This document shows, piece after piece, positions 1-10,142 of a stretch of 64,000 nt of DNA. The stretch spans positions 186,001 to 250,000 of the forward strand of contig JADNYV010000012.1 of the NCBI GenBank assembly GCA_015501055.1, written 5' to 3'. The position numbers were made by a program, and so were the translations under genes. The notes under the pieces are model-generated. The model ran no database searches and was not told the DNA's origin. It saw only the letters and a program-made list of their open reading frames with translations. The DNA is from Mucidula mucida (taxonomy: Eukaryota; Basidiomycota; Agaricomycetes; Agaricales; Physalacriaceae). Position 1 is the first letter of the stretch. Each line of letters opens with the position of its first letter.

Positions 1-1713
1 ACGTTACGTTTGACGCCACCGGGGCACTTGAGAGAGAGGCTCACGGGAGCACCACCAGGGTCACGTTTCTGCCCACCACCAGGGTAAGAGGAAGACAAAG
101 AAGAGGGATGAAGACCACCAGGGCAACACACAGATAACCTGCCGTTATAGATCGCCTTATAGCGAAACAAGAATCCGGAGATACAGCACAGTCTTCGGTC
201 CTCACGGAGCGCCACGGGAACTACTAGGAACGAATGGAGCCAGCCTGACAGCTATTCCCATGCCGCCACGCAAGTCATCGTATACCGGTCACGTGTGCGT
301 GTTGAGGAAGCCATGGCGACCGTAAATCTGCTCCTTAGTCATGCTGGAGAAATCTAGAGAAAAGATGCTTGTAGAAGGCGGTCTAATGCAGGAAAATAAG
401 ATTCTCGAGAAGACGCTGGATGTTCGTGCCACGTAAAAGACCTGAAAGTGCAAGTTGAGCCTCGCGTTGAAAGGACATCTCGGGTTGAACTCCATCGAAA
501 AGGAGGACAGCCGGTCATGCCATGGCGACTTTGACGTTGAAAACCGAAACTTGGCAATGCCTATTTTGATCCTCCTCGTCGACTTCTTCCGATTTACACG
601 AGGATCGCAAACCAGATTATGAGATTCAGTACGATTTGCGGCCTGCGGAATTGATCGACTTGAATTCAATGAGAACGGGAGAACACAAGTTGTTTGACCA
701 TACCCGACGACTGACAACGACTAACTTGGCAGTTTCGGCGATGGACCGTAAGATTTGCAACGGTATCGCTGGGTACCCGCTTTGATCGTCGTGTATCCTT
801 GATGAAATGCTTTGTAGACGTTGACATCGAGCGTCGCCCTAGGTGCTTCCTACGTAGCGTGCTTCCAGCGTTCCAGTCGTGTTACTGCAATGGTCGTGGT
901 CAGACCCAGGTCATGAACCCCAGGTAGTTATGAGCTAAGAGCGGCACCGCTTACATCGGCGACGCTACTCGCAGCTTAGCTAGGTTCCGCTTGGGTCCCG
1001 CCACTATATGTCATACAAATAGCCTCAAACTGCGCTCCCGGATACATGCAAGAGCGATGAGCTAGGCTTTTTCCCAAGTCCTCGTTTCGCTACGGAGCTC
1101 AAAGAGAGCTAGCTGTCCGAAGGCTTTCGGCCCGCGAAGATGCATTGGCGCCGGCTAGAGGAGTGGGTTTTCGGAATGAAATCTTATTTGATGAGACGCG
1201 GTTAGAATTGGAGTTCCGCAGTGACGCCGCGACCGGGTCAGCTGAGAGTACTTACGCCTGATGATGGCCCCGAAAAAGGGCCTAGTACAACCTTGTGTTG
1301 GTCTCTTGAATTATGAACGATTAGGTGCAGCGTTTGTAGAGCGTTCATTTGCTCCATGGAAGCATTTCTCGATCGCGAATCTTCAGCATCGGACGCGTCG
1401 GAGGCATTGGTTACGTGTCGGGAAGGCGTAAAAGTCACTAGATTTGTCTTTGGATGAAATAGGATGTTCATCCGTTATCTGCGCCACCAATTGATAATGC
1501 ACTTGGAATATCTCACGCGGAGCTACGTGGGGCTGCAACGAACGCGGTGATAACATTTGGGTACAACAAGATAACAACGATGTGCACAAAACACTGTAAG
1601 ATATACTAAGGTAGCGAGTGGGTGTAGATACGGTAAATTAGACAACAAGAGTAGAAAACGAATATGTAGTGAGTGTGTAGTGTCCAAGATGATAAAGCGG
1701 TGATACAAGTGAG
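1..1713. other. Gene-poor left end
   Basis: I find no open frame here that looks like a known protein or joins plausibly by splicing. The longest frame, on the minus strand at 289–717 (142 codons), has no recognisable motif and an unremarkable composition. I also see no tRNA-like B box or rRNA-like sequence. The only visible pattern is a short repeated motif near the left edge. Confidence 0.5.
50..123. repeat. Three spaced copies of a CACCACCAGGG-type motif
   Basis: The motif CACCACCAGGGT occurs at 50–61 and 74–85, and ACCACCAGGG recurs at 114–123. Spacing is uneven (24 and 40 bases), so this is not a strict tandem repeat. It may be a regulatory cluster or chance. No gene is called next to it. 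Confidence 0.3.
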
Positions 1714-2235
1714 TTACAGTGAGTGGACTGCTCTAGCCTGATGAAGGCTGGCGTTGCGCGCTTTGAAGAAACTGAAGCATGTCATGCCCGCCACTGGCTT
1801 AGGCAGACGGGGTTTCGTGGTGAGGTGGTAAATGGGTTCTGGCGGTGGAGATCGCAGCACCGGCTTTCTGTCTGATAGATTCAGCGCAAAGGCTGGGATG
1901 GGAGGGACAGGTGGTGGTGCGGCTGCAATGGTAGGGCTCGGTGGGGGCGAGCGATATGGGACGGCAAAGGAAAGAGAGCGCCGGTGCTGCACGGTTTTGA
2001 ATGTCGGTGAGCGTGGCGGGGAGGGGGGTGGGAGTGAGCGTGATGTGGATGGCGGCGATTGCCGAGTTGGTTTGAGTGAGCTGCGCGATGGCGTCTTGGA
2101 TAGCGCTGTACGCGCTTTGTGGCGTAGATCTCCGCATGACCGGGCCGGCATGGCTGAGCGACGCGGCGGTGGGTTAAGGGGGATGTAGGGGATGTCTGGG
2201 GACGGGAGACGTGGAGGCGGGGAGTCTGCGCGCAT
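1714..2235 (-). CDS. Proline/serine-rich hypothetical protein
   Basis: This is an uninterrupted 173-codon frame starting at the ATG whose complement is at 2233–2235. The product is rich in Pro, Ser and Arg, with an RSSLKPTRQSPP-like basic stretch in the first half and repeated PPP and PPVPPIP blocks in the middle. It ends in a cysteine-containing hydrophobic segment, MTCFSFFKARNAS. From memory, a short C-terminal block of this kind with an FF-x-x-RN core recurs in small uncharacterised agaricomycete proteins, which is the main reason to prefer this frame over the overlapping GC-rich frames. There is no signal peptide or membrane segment. The middle is probably disordered, with a possible SH3-binding role (inference only). 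Function unknown. Confidence 0.55.
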   Translation of the reverse strand: MRADSPPPRLPSPDIPYIPLNPPPRRSAMPARSCGDLRHKARTALSKTPSRSSLKPTRQSPPSTSRSLPPPSPPRSPTFKTVQHRRSLSFAVPYRSPPPSPTIAAAPPPVPPIPAFALNLSDRKPVLRSPPPEPIYHLTTKPRLPKPVAGMTCFSFFKARNASLHQARAVHSL

Positions 2236-4655
2236 TGTTGGGAAAAGCAAGGCGGATGTTGTAGTTCAAACACCAATGCACTGCCGTCTTATAATACTCT
2301 CGGCGGTTGTTTACGTACCGACGGATACAATGCAACCCATATCGGGAAACACAAGAGCCCATTCCTTTTTGGGATCGACGCCTGCCATCATGTCTTTGTT
2401 CTGACTCGTCACGTCTCCCACAGATTCTCATCGTTGCCTCGTGCCGCGCAAAATTAAATCGTCCTTCTCTGTCATCGCAGCCGACTCCCATTGTTCTCCT
2501 TCCCATTGTTCCATATCCTCTCTTCTGCCCGTCTGTTCGGCCTTCACATCACTCGGCCTCAATGCACTCAGGCTTATTCGTCTCTTGTCATCCGCGCACC
2601 TCGGGATATAGCGTTTCGACATCTCTTACTTTGGAAACGCGTCGCCACATCTCCTTTTGCTCGTAGATCGCCGGCTATCAAACCCGAGCGCGCACGCAGG
2701 AACACGGTTGGCTTTTTTTTTATTTTTCCTTCTTTGGTAGGACACTTGCTTCATCCAAGCATAGCTTCTTGGTCTGTTTTGCGCGCCACAGTCCTGTCGC
2801 AATAGCGACATGCTGAATCATCGTGAAAGAGCATCTAGACTCTTTTCAGTCTTCTTGTCCATTGACATCGGTGTACGTTTCTTCAGGTTGCTCAACACGC
2901 TCTCGGCCGCAAAAGTCGCCCGACTAACCCTTCGTGTTATATTTTATTTCTATGCGTCACCGACTCTGTCTTAAAATGCCTTACTCTGCAAGTGCGCGAC
3001 AATCTGTATAATACGTTTCGGTTGTCCGCATTTGGCTTGTATTGTGCGCATGCGCCAATGTCAGTATGTCGGAAACTTCTCTGTTTTATCACTGCGCTCC
3101 AGGTACTGTTCGGAGTCGCACCAAAGGCACTTGCCGCCACACCACGTTGCACACTAGAGCTCGATAAATAATGACAGACGAGGATCCCGCCGACGCTTGG
3201 CTCCTTCTTTCCTTCTTTCCGTGTGCACGGACTCACAAGTTGTTCAATTCACTGCCATTGATTAGCACTGAATGCGCCTGCAACTCCGACAGCGGGCACC
3301 CGTTTTCAGCAACAATGCGGCGTCCAAGGGCCGCCTTGAAAATTTCGACCTCGGAAGACGCCTTCACTTCCATTTCTAGTCTACTTTTCGCCGGTGTGCA
3401 ATCCTGATCAGTCTTATGGTATTAAAGTGGCCTGTGTTGCTAGGTGTTGTCAAAGTAGAAACCGTATCTGCCATCCGAATGATGCGCCACCGAGACTTTG
3501 CTGGTTCTCTGCGTCTGCCCTCCCGAACAACGATGCTGTCTGGTCTTGCGCCTCTTTTTGAAACACCAAAGTCTAAATCATTGCTCGGCCCTTGCTATAC
3601 TTTAAACCTTGGCCCTTACTGCTAATTTGAAGTCAACGGGTGACGTGCACTAAGCCACAACTCCATTCGTGTAGGGGGCTAGAGACAGTCTCGCTATTTC
3701 ACTGTACATTTTTGCTCATCAATTTTCTTCGCGATAGTCGATGCCTCAATTGGGTATGCATCGATAAATAAGAGCTGACAACATTCCGTCGGGACGGGCG
3801 CATAGATGACCGAGCCCGCGAGCTTCATAGATGCTCTCGGGGAGGCGCTAGGGAGGCGCTGGAGGCGCCACTTCAAAGCAAAGTACGGCCGATCTGAAGT
3901 GTGGCGCTGTGTCAACTATAGCAATAACAGACCGCAGACAAAGCTTCAATCTCGGGCAACGGTCCTACCACTCCGATGGGCCTGGAATGTCAGTTTTACC
4001 TATGTGTGCCCTTAGCGGCGCCGGGCAATCGCGAATGTGCAGATATACTTAGCCGTCCATTGTTCTTTGTCACCAACACAATTAAACTCCACATTGTACA
4101 CTATCCCTGTACACTCGTTCGACTCAAATGAGGTCGACGGGTCATCTGAGAATGGCAGATCTGGTGCGGATGATTGGATGGACGAATAGAAATTGTTCAG
4201 AAGCCTCAGTTCGAAATGTAATTGCACGTTAATAACGTGTGAGAGCTGGGAGAGGGAAAACGGAACCGTTATGCATTCTGTATGAATCAGCCAACGCGCT
4301 CGGTGCAAATGGGGAATAGCCTTAATAGTCAATCACCGTACGCGTATTTCATATAGCATGAATCACTCAGGATGATGATATCGATACGGCAAGGAGTACT
4401 AACCTAATACAACAGAGAATACCGAAAGATGCCATGTATAAGAAGTGATTAAATAGAATAGAATATGCCTCAAAGGAGTAGAAAGCAAGGTCGACAGCGA
4501 GCGAACAAGCACCTAGGAATACACACAAACTAGAGTAGAAACGTGTCAGCTAGCGATACAGAGGGCGGTGACAGTAAACTGTTCGTACCGGATATATATT
4601 ACGAGTCCGTCCATAGAAAAGAAGAAAAAAAGAGAAATATCATCAAGATATCGTA
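2236..4655. other. Intergenic stretch without a supported gene
   Basis: About 2.4 kb lies between two minus-strand genes. Several frames of 60–120 codons exist on both strands, but none has a recognisable domain, a credible splice chain or conserved-looking composition. A GC-rich cluster with repeated GGAGGCGC units occurs near 3840–3870. The left part is the presumed promoter of the proline-rich gene. Confidence 0.45.
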
Positions 4656-5752
4656 TCAAAATCTGGTAGACGGAAGAGAACCGTCCAGTCCCATGCGTTC
4701 TGCCAACGTCCGATCCCCAGAAGCCATCGCCGTGGCCATTGGTACACCACCATTACGCCGGCCCCCGCCACCACCCCGATTATGAGGGAAGCCATTGCTG
4801 GCGCTGCTCTTTCGAGAGCGGTTTCCGTCGCGATCATCCCTATCCCGTTCCTTGTCTCTTTCGCGCTCACGTTCGTCTTTGCCGCGGTCAACATCCATCT
4901 TGCGAGAATGAGAATGTGACCGGTGATGGTTGTGCGTGTGGTTCCTCCCCCGACTCTCGTCGCGGTCTCGCTTTGGCTGCGTATCAGACATGCGTGGCTT
5001 CTTGTGCGAGCGAGGGCCAGTTGGTGGAGCTTTGCCTGTCGATGTTGTAGGTAACGATGGGGACTGGCGGGCAGAATAGTTGTTACGCGGTGAATGTTTG
5101 GGATTAGGATCGCGGTTCAAGTTGTTGTTTCGCGCAAAGGTTTCGTGAGTCTTCTCGAGCTCATTCCTGGACACAAGTAAGTATCAAGGCAAAATGTCAG
5201 GGGAAGAACGCACGACAACGACTGGATAACTCTATGTGATTCTAGATACGGGGAGAATCAGACATGCTGTATAAATCCGCCAGCACTCGCAACTTACCCC
5301 GCAAAGCACCATCCAACTTCGTGACCACGCGAGTCAAACTGTGCACTTCCTCCTTCAGCCGACCAGTCTCGCTCTTCTTCAGTAGGTTATACAGCTCGTC
5401 ATTCTCTTCATGGAGCGTCTTCACACGCTGGGTTAGCGCCGAGGTCATAGTACCACCTGCCGCCCCGGAGCTTGCTGCCACACCTTGGATATGGGGTAGA
5501 AGCACGGCCATGAGCGATGGCGGCAGCGTCACGGTGTCCGTCGGGGCAGGCGGATTCGCGGATATATACTGGCGTAGGCGGGTAACCTCATCCTGCGGAA
5601 CACGCTATTAGGGGAGGCCAGGCAGTATCGAGGCAAAAATTCACAATTAAATCGGAGACCTGCGCGTTTCTCTGTCGCAGCGCGGCTTCGAGCTCAAGTT
5701 CCCGAGCAGAGGGCAGGTCCATGGTGGTCGTGGTTAGAGCGGGCACGGTCAT
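4656..5752 (-). CDS. Coiled-coil, Arg/Asp-rich protein resembling WTAP/Mum2
   Basis: Four exons join in frame: 5752–5645, 5592–5298, a 28-nt microexon at 5241–5214, and 5166–4656, giving 313 residues. The N-terminal half is a heptad-rich coiled coil with the core HEENDELYNLL, then SETGRLKEEVHSL, and the microexon supplies ESHRVIQSLS. The order ENxEL, GRxxxL/ExxxL and S-x-x-x-I-x-x-L-x-x-EL resembles the WTAP/Mum2 family of m6A-methyltransferase cofactors and splicing regulators. The C-terminal half is low-complexity: basic, His/Ser-rich, then alternating Arg/Glu/Asp repeats and an RGGGG stretch, typical of nuclear RNA-associated proteins. The family name rests on remembered pattern similarity only. 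A generic nuclear coiled-coil protein is the alternative. Confidence 0.6.
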
Positions 5753-6983
5753 GCCGAGATGGGTGCCGCGGCCGCCATCAAAATGACTTCAAGTCGAATT
5801 TCAGGCTTCAGAAATTGTAGAATCGTTCTCAATCACTCAATTCATGTAAACAGGTAAGCTGGGCAGCAAACAACATGGTTTCTATGGCGATCACGATTTA
5901 CACTTCAATCTGCAGAAGATCCAGTCCCGAATCAGACGTCAGCATGCTCCAAAGACGCGTCGCCCAATACATCAGTCTTGCGATGACTTCGGATATTCAT
6001 AGGTATGAGAAGAAGGGCCAGCATCTGCGCGCATCTGAGTCTGCATTTGATCTGCACAGCAGGCAACACTTGAGCTGAAAAATGCCATGCACGCAGCACA
6101 GCGAGGTGCGATAGAAGATGACAGGTAAGCATGGGCGAGAAGTGGAGCATGGCAAGTCACTTTAATGAAGCATACAAGTCGCGATAGAATGATACCATAT
6201 TCAGAATGAGGGATTTGTGATCTGAGTTGAGTTTGTGGTAGGATGACCAAAGCAATACTTCAGAGAAACAATGTATGTTTTTGACGCCTTCTGGTATATG
6301 AGAGAGAGAGAGGTGAACTATACATACCAGGCATACATCAAATATGGTTCTATCACTCAGCAGATCGCCTCTGGATAGGAAGTGGAGTATAGAATGCCCC
6401 GACGAGCCCGAAGTCGATATTCTCGGAGATCTAGAGTAAAGCAAAGACGTTTCGGAGAGGCCGACACCTTCTACACATCCGCGAGATACGTCAGTGACCA
6501 AGTTTAGTTCATTGCGATAAGCATTGCAAAGAGGATACACCCGCACTGAACGGTGTGTTGCTATGAGCGAAAACGTCCTGGCCAGTTCAAGGACGTGCCC
6601 AAACAGGAAGGAGCCGCTGCCAAGCATGTACAAGCACGGGAACAGTACAAAAACTGAAAATTTCTCTCCTTCTCAACATCCGCGTTCAAGATCTGCTCCT
6701 TCTGTATCCGTATGTGGTGAGTCTTGTTTCACACTCGTCTTTTTCTTTTCCTGCGTTGTGTGGGCGATGATTACAATATATATTCACACTGAATGAAGGC
6801 TTGGATCATTAGACCGTTCCTTGCCTCATGAGTACTATACAACGGTAACTGAGCCCACTTTTCACCATCAACTTCTCTGTCGTACATCGAGTTCTCGCTC
6901 TGATCTTTCCACCTTTTCTAGGTATGGTGCTCTTGAGTGTATACACGGTTAGTAGTGGACAATGGTGTAATACAATCCTATAT
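5753..6983. other. Intergenic stretch without a supported gene
   Basis: About 1.2 kb lies between two minus-strand genes. It contains only short, unconvincing frames; the longest is minus 6157–6633, without motifs. An (AG)n tract, GAGAGAGAGAG, lies near 6300. No RNA gene was recognised. Confidence 0.45.
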
Positions 6984-7643
6984 TTATACATCTATCTGCG
7001 TATCCAATGCGTCTCCTGGTAATTGTCCTTGCAGCTGCGTAAGTGCACCGGCGAAGAGATACAGGAAATCACCCGATTTCGCAGGGGGAGGTGTTGATTG
7101 ATATCCAACAGGCAGGGTACATCGAGGGCAGTGGAAGCGGAATTGGCGTTCGTGCCCTTGTTCTCTGATTGAAAGCGCGTGAATTGAGTCTTTCAAGTGT
7201 ACCATCAGCGGTGATTCTTACCGTTCAATCAGCACTGGTTCATTCAACGTCGCGTTCAACTTGAATACCCGGGCCTTGGCGCCGCCAACGGGACTATCTT
7301 TTGTCCTTAAAACTATGGCGCCGTCCGCGGGACGTGTCGGCAACGCTGAAAGACTCTTGTCAATGACAAGCTTAAATAATGCGGTCAAGACGGAAATCGG
7401 TGTTGAGAGCAATATGACATACGATGAACTCGCCACAGATGCAATCTGTTGAGATTGCTCAGAAAGAGAGAGTTCCGTCGGTCAAATTGAAGGATCTACG
7501 TACAATAGACGCGTAAAGCAGCCGCAGAGGATTCGGTCGGCCGAGCTGATATTAGAGTCAGTGATGACAAGACAAAGGAATGGAAGGCGGGAAGTACCGT
7601 CTGAGGAAGATGAAACAGCGGAGCGCGAGACGACCTTGGGCAT
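6984..7643 (-). CDS. STEEP1-like (UPF0428/CXorf56 family) zinc protein
   Basis: Splicing from the ATG at 7643 gives a 146-residue protein that opens MPKVVSRSAV, nearly the same as animal STEEP1. It continues with RVYYCICGEF (Cys31, Cys33), a DKSLSALPTRPADGA block matching the family's Leu-Pro-x-Arg-Pro-x-Asp segment, then ERQFRFHCPRCTLPVGYQS (Cys99, Cys102). The two cysteine pairs probably bind one zinc. A very short coding island (YCICGEFI) lies between two introns near 7411–7436. The protein is shorter than the roughly 220-residue human one and lacks its charged C-terminal tail. Human STEEP1 promotes ER exit of STING by aiding membrane curvature; fungi lack a STING pathway of that kind, so the role here is unknown. 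It is transcribed divergently from the ankyrin gene, with 215 bp between start codons. Confidence 0.85.
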
Positions 7644-7858
7644 GACAGGCTCAGGCAAAGGGAACCTAGTAAATCAATAATTATTTTAGCTGGATCTGAG
7701 CCTGCAAACGTCGCCGGCAGCAAGGAAACAAATGGTATTTAATTTAGTTACGGAACGCCACGTGATAGCTGAATCCGGCAGTGCAAGCAATTGAAATACG
7801 ACGGGTCCTTGCTTTATTCGACTCTTTGAAAAGGCGCCCTCCTCGTACGCCGCCGCAC

Positions 7859-9701
7859 ATGGCTGAAAAGGATCCTGCTGCTCGTCTGCGCCGGGCAGTA
7901 AAGGGTGCGTGCTCATCGTTGCCATCATCTCATCCACTGAATCCCTCGTGCAGAGAACAATCTCTTCCTCGTCAAACGACTTATCGAACGCACAGACATT
8001 CGAAACACAGATCCCGGTCCTCGTCGGTATACATCCCTGGCATGGGCTGCTGTGCTTGGACACGAAGAGACTTTTGAGTTTCTCTTGTCAGAAGGCCATG
8101 ACGACTACGAGTACAGTCGTGTGCGTGCCTTGTCGTTGTCAGCGTCGTCCAGCTCACATCTCCTATAGGATGCCGACAATAACACCATCCTGATGCTCCT
8201 AGCCGACCAGAAACCGACCTCGCCAGCGCCGTATCACGCCATGCCAAGTAACGGAGATACCATGCGAGCCACACTACGGATGGCCCGCCTGTATTACGAT
8301 CGGTACCCCAAAGTTTTGGATTGGTCGAATAACCAGGGCAAGACGGCTCTCCATATTGCCGCTCTCAAGGGCAAGGAAGAGCTTGTTAGGGTGCGACCAT
8401 TTTCAGATTTGTCTCAGCTTAGCCATGCTTACTCCGTACAGATGCTCTGCGAGCTCGATGCCGATGTCGATTTACCGGATAATAAAGGCAACTCCCCCCT
8501 ACATTCGTACGTCCTTCGCAGCAACACATTGTTAATCAGTATCTGATATACAATTTTAGCGCCAGCGCCTGGGGTCATATACCTGTGAGTCCTTGTAATC
8601 TACTTGCTCCTCTCTTCCTTGACTCACCTGCATTCTAGGTCGTCCAACTTCTGATCGAACGTGGATGCTCCCACACCGCCCGGAACAATGAGAACTTTAC
8701 CGCTACCGATTATGCGTATTCGTGAGTTGAATATTTATTCATCGAACCAATGTACTGAATCGCACTGGTGGCAGATTTAGCACTCAGGAAACGCTAATGG
8801 ACACTGTACGGATACAGTTCGAAAATAACAAACGGTCACGCCGTCTCAATGCTCAAGGCTCCCGGAACAATAATGGCGATCCTGGAGGCGCCGGACCTTC
8901 CAATTCTTCGGTATATCGTTCGCAGGATGTACGATCAGCAACGCCCCGAATGCGAAGTGGTTCAGGAACGAGCAGAACAACTGAAACGTCTGATAGCGGA
9001 GAAATGGACAGCACTGGGCTAGCGCCACCTCTAAGCCAGTCATCTCTATCTGCTTCATCGTCACCATCACATCCTTCTGCTGTTTCCAACACACAGTTCC
9101 AGACGCCTCAACAAGCCGCTCATTCCGTCGCGAATGGCTCCATGTCCGCCTTGTCGCCCTTTGCAAAACAAGTGCGAGAACGAGATGCTGATGCGCGGGA
9201 GAAGTACATGAGCTCGAGGAGGAATCGGAGCGGCAGTCAGGGTACCTCCTCGACCGATAATAAATCACAAAATGGTTCGTTATCCGCTGGACCCTCAGGT
9301 CACGGAGACGACATTACGTCGCTCAACCACATCCCTCCGAGCGGTTCAACGACACCTCGTCGTCGGCTGCGGCCATCCATGTCTGCTTCTCAGTTGCTTT
9401 CCAAACCTCCTCCTGCCTCCAGCCCACAGCCTCCAGAGAATCGCATACGTGCTGGCACGAACCCAAGCTCCTCCCGTCCTGCCATATTCTCCCGACCGTT
9501 GGTGTCTCGATCATCGTCGGTGTCCAATGGTAACAACTCTCCCACTTCAGGACGAGCTCTTGCTTTCTCGATCTCCGCGAAGAGGCGGAGACTTACACTG
9601 GACCTCCTAGTCAATACGCTCAATTCCCAGAACCACCTCTTCCTGCAGAGGATAATAGTACGCCACTGCAGGTCGTCGGATGGGATTCAACCCTTGAGTA
9701 A
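7859..9701 (+). CDS. AVO2: Ankyrin-repeat protein, AVO2-like (TORC2 accessory)
   Basis: The start at 7859 gives MAEKDPAARLRRAVKENN, matching the RLR-x-A-x-x-x-x-NL-x-x-VKRLL opening of yeast Avo2, a TORC2 subunit. About six introns of some 50 nt follow. Ankyrin-type units are visible as RRYTSLAWAAVLGHEETFEF, KTALHIAALKGKEELV, NKGNSPLHS, and HIPVVQLLIERG. The second half is a long Ser/Pro-rich tail, as in Avo2. The frame as written runs to 9765, but the more natural C-terminus, AETYTGPPSQYAQFPEPP to VVGWDSTLE with a stop at 9699–9701, lies in another frame reached by adding one base near 9579. That suggests a one-base deletion in the sequence. The AVO2 assignment is by domain layout and N-terminal pattern; a different ankyrin protein remains possible. 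Confidence 0.72.
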
Positions 9702-10142
9702 ACCGTTTATAGCAGAGTCTTTGTCCCATCGGCGAGGTCTTTCGACATCTTCATTTCGCGCCTAATGATTCATTGCCAGTGTATTGATGTATACCACACT
9801 GTACCACCACCATCCTTCTTATGTATGATTTATTATTGCTCTTCTGCTTTGTTGTTTTCCAGTCTATCAGGACGATTTCTTGCAATACAGGACTTGTGTA
9901 TTGTTATAGTATTTTTGTATGAATCTACTCTCCCCGTCTTTGGTAGACAGACAGTACTAGCCTAATGAGATACATTTTCATCTCTCAGAGTGCGCGGCCG
10001 AAGCTGCTTAATTAGGTCCGTTCTGGGTCCGTTACATACAGAAACAAACGGAAGGCACGCGTTCCGGAAACGTTCGTCGAAGCTAATGTATGTCTGGCTG
10101 TGACCACCATCTCTCTCACAACCACCACCACTAGCAGCGCAC
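9702..10142. other. Intergenic spacer and transporter promoter
   Basis: About 440 bp lies between two plus-strand genes. The uncorrected ankyrin frame extends into its first 64 bases. Pyrimidine-rich and AT-rich stretches occur around 9790–9950. No independent gene is supported. Confidence 0.45.

Noticed and set aside
1832..2188. Plus-strand 118-codon Gly/Arg-rich frame
   Set aside because: It is the antisense shadow of the proline-rich minus-strand gene; Gly/Arg opposite Pro/Ser is expected from GC-rich codons.
6157..6633. Minus-strand 158-codon frame
   Set aside because: No motif, no splice partners and low-information composition; treated as chance.
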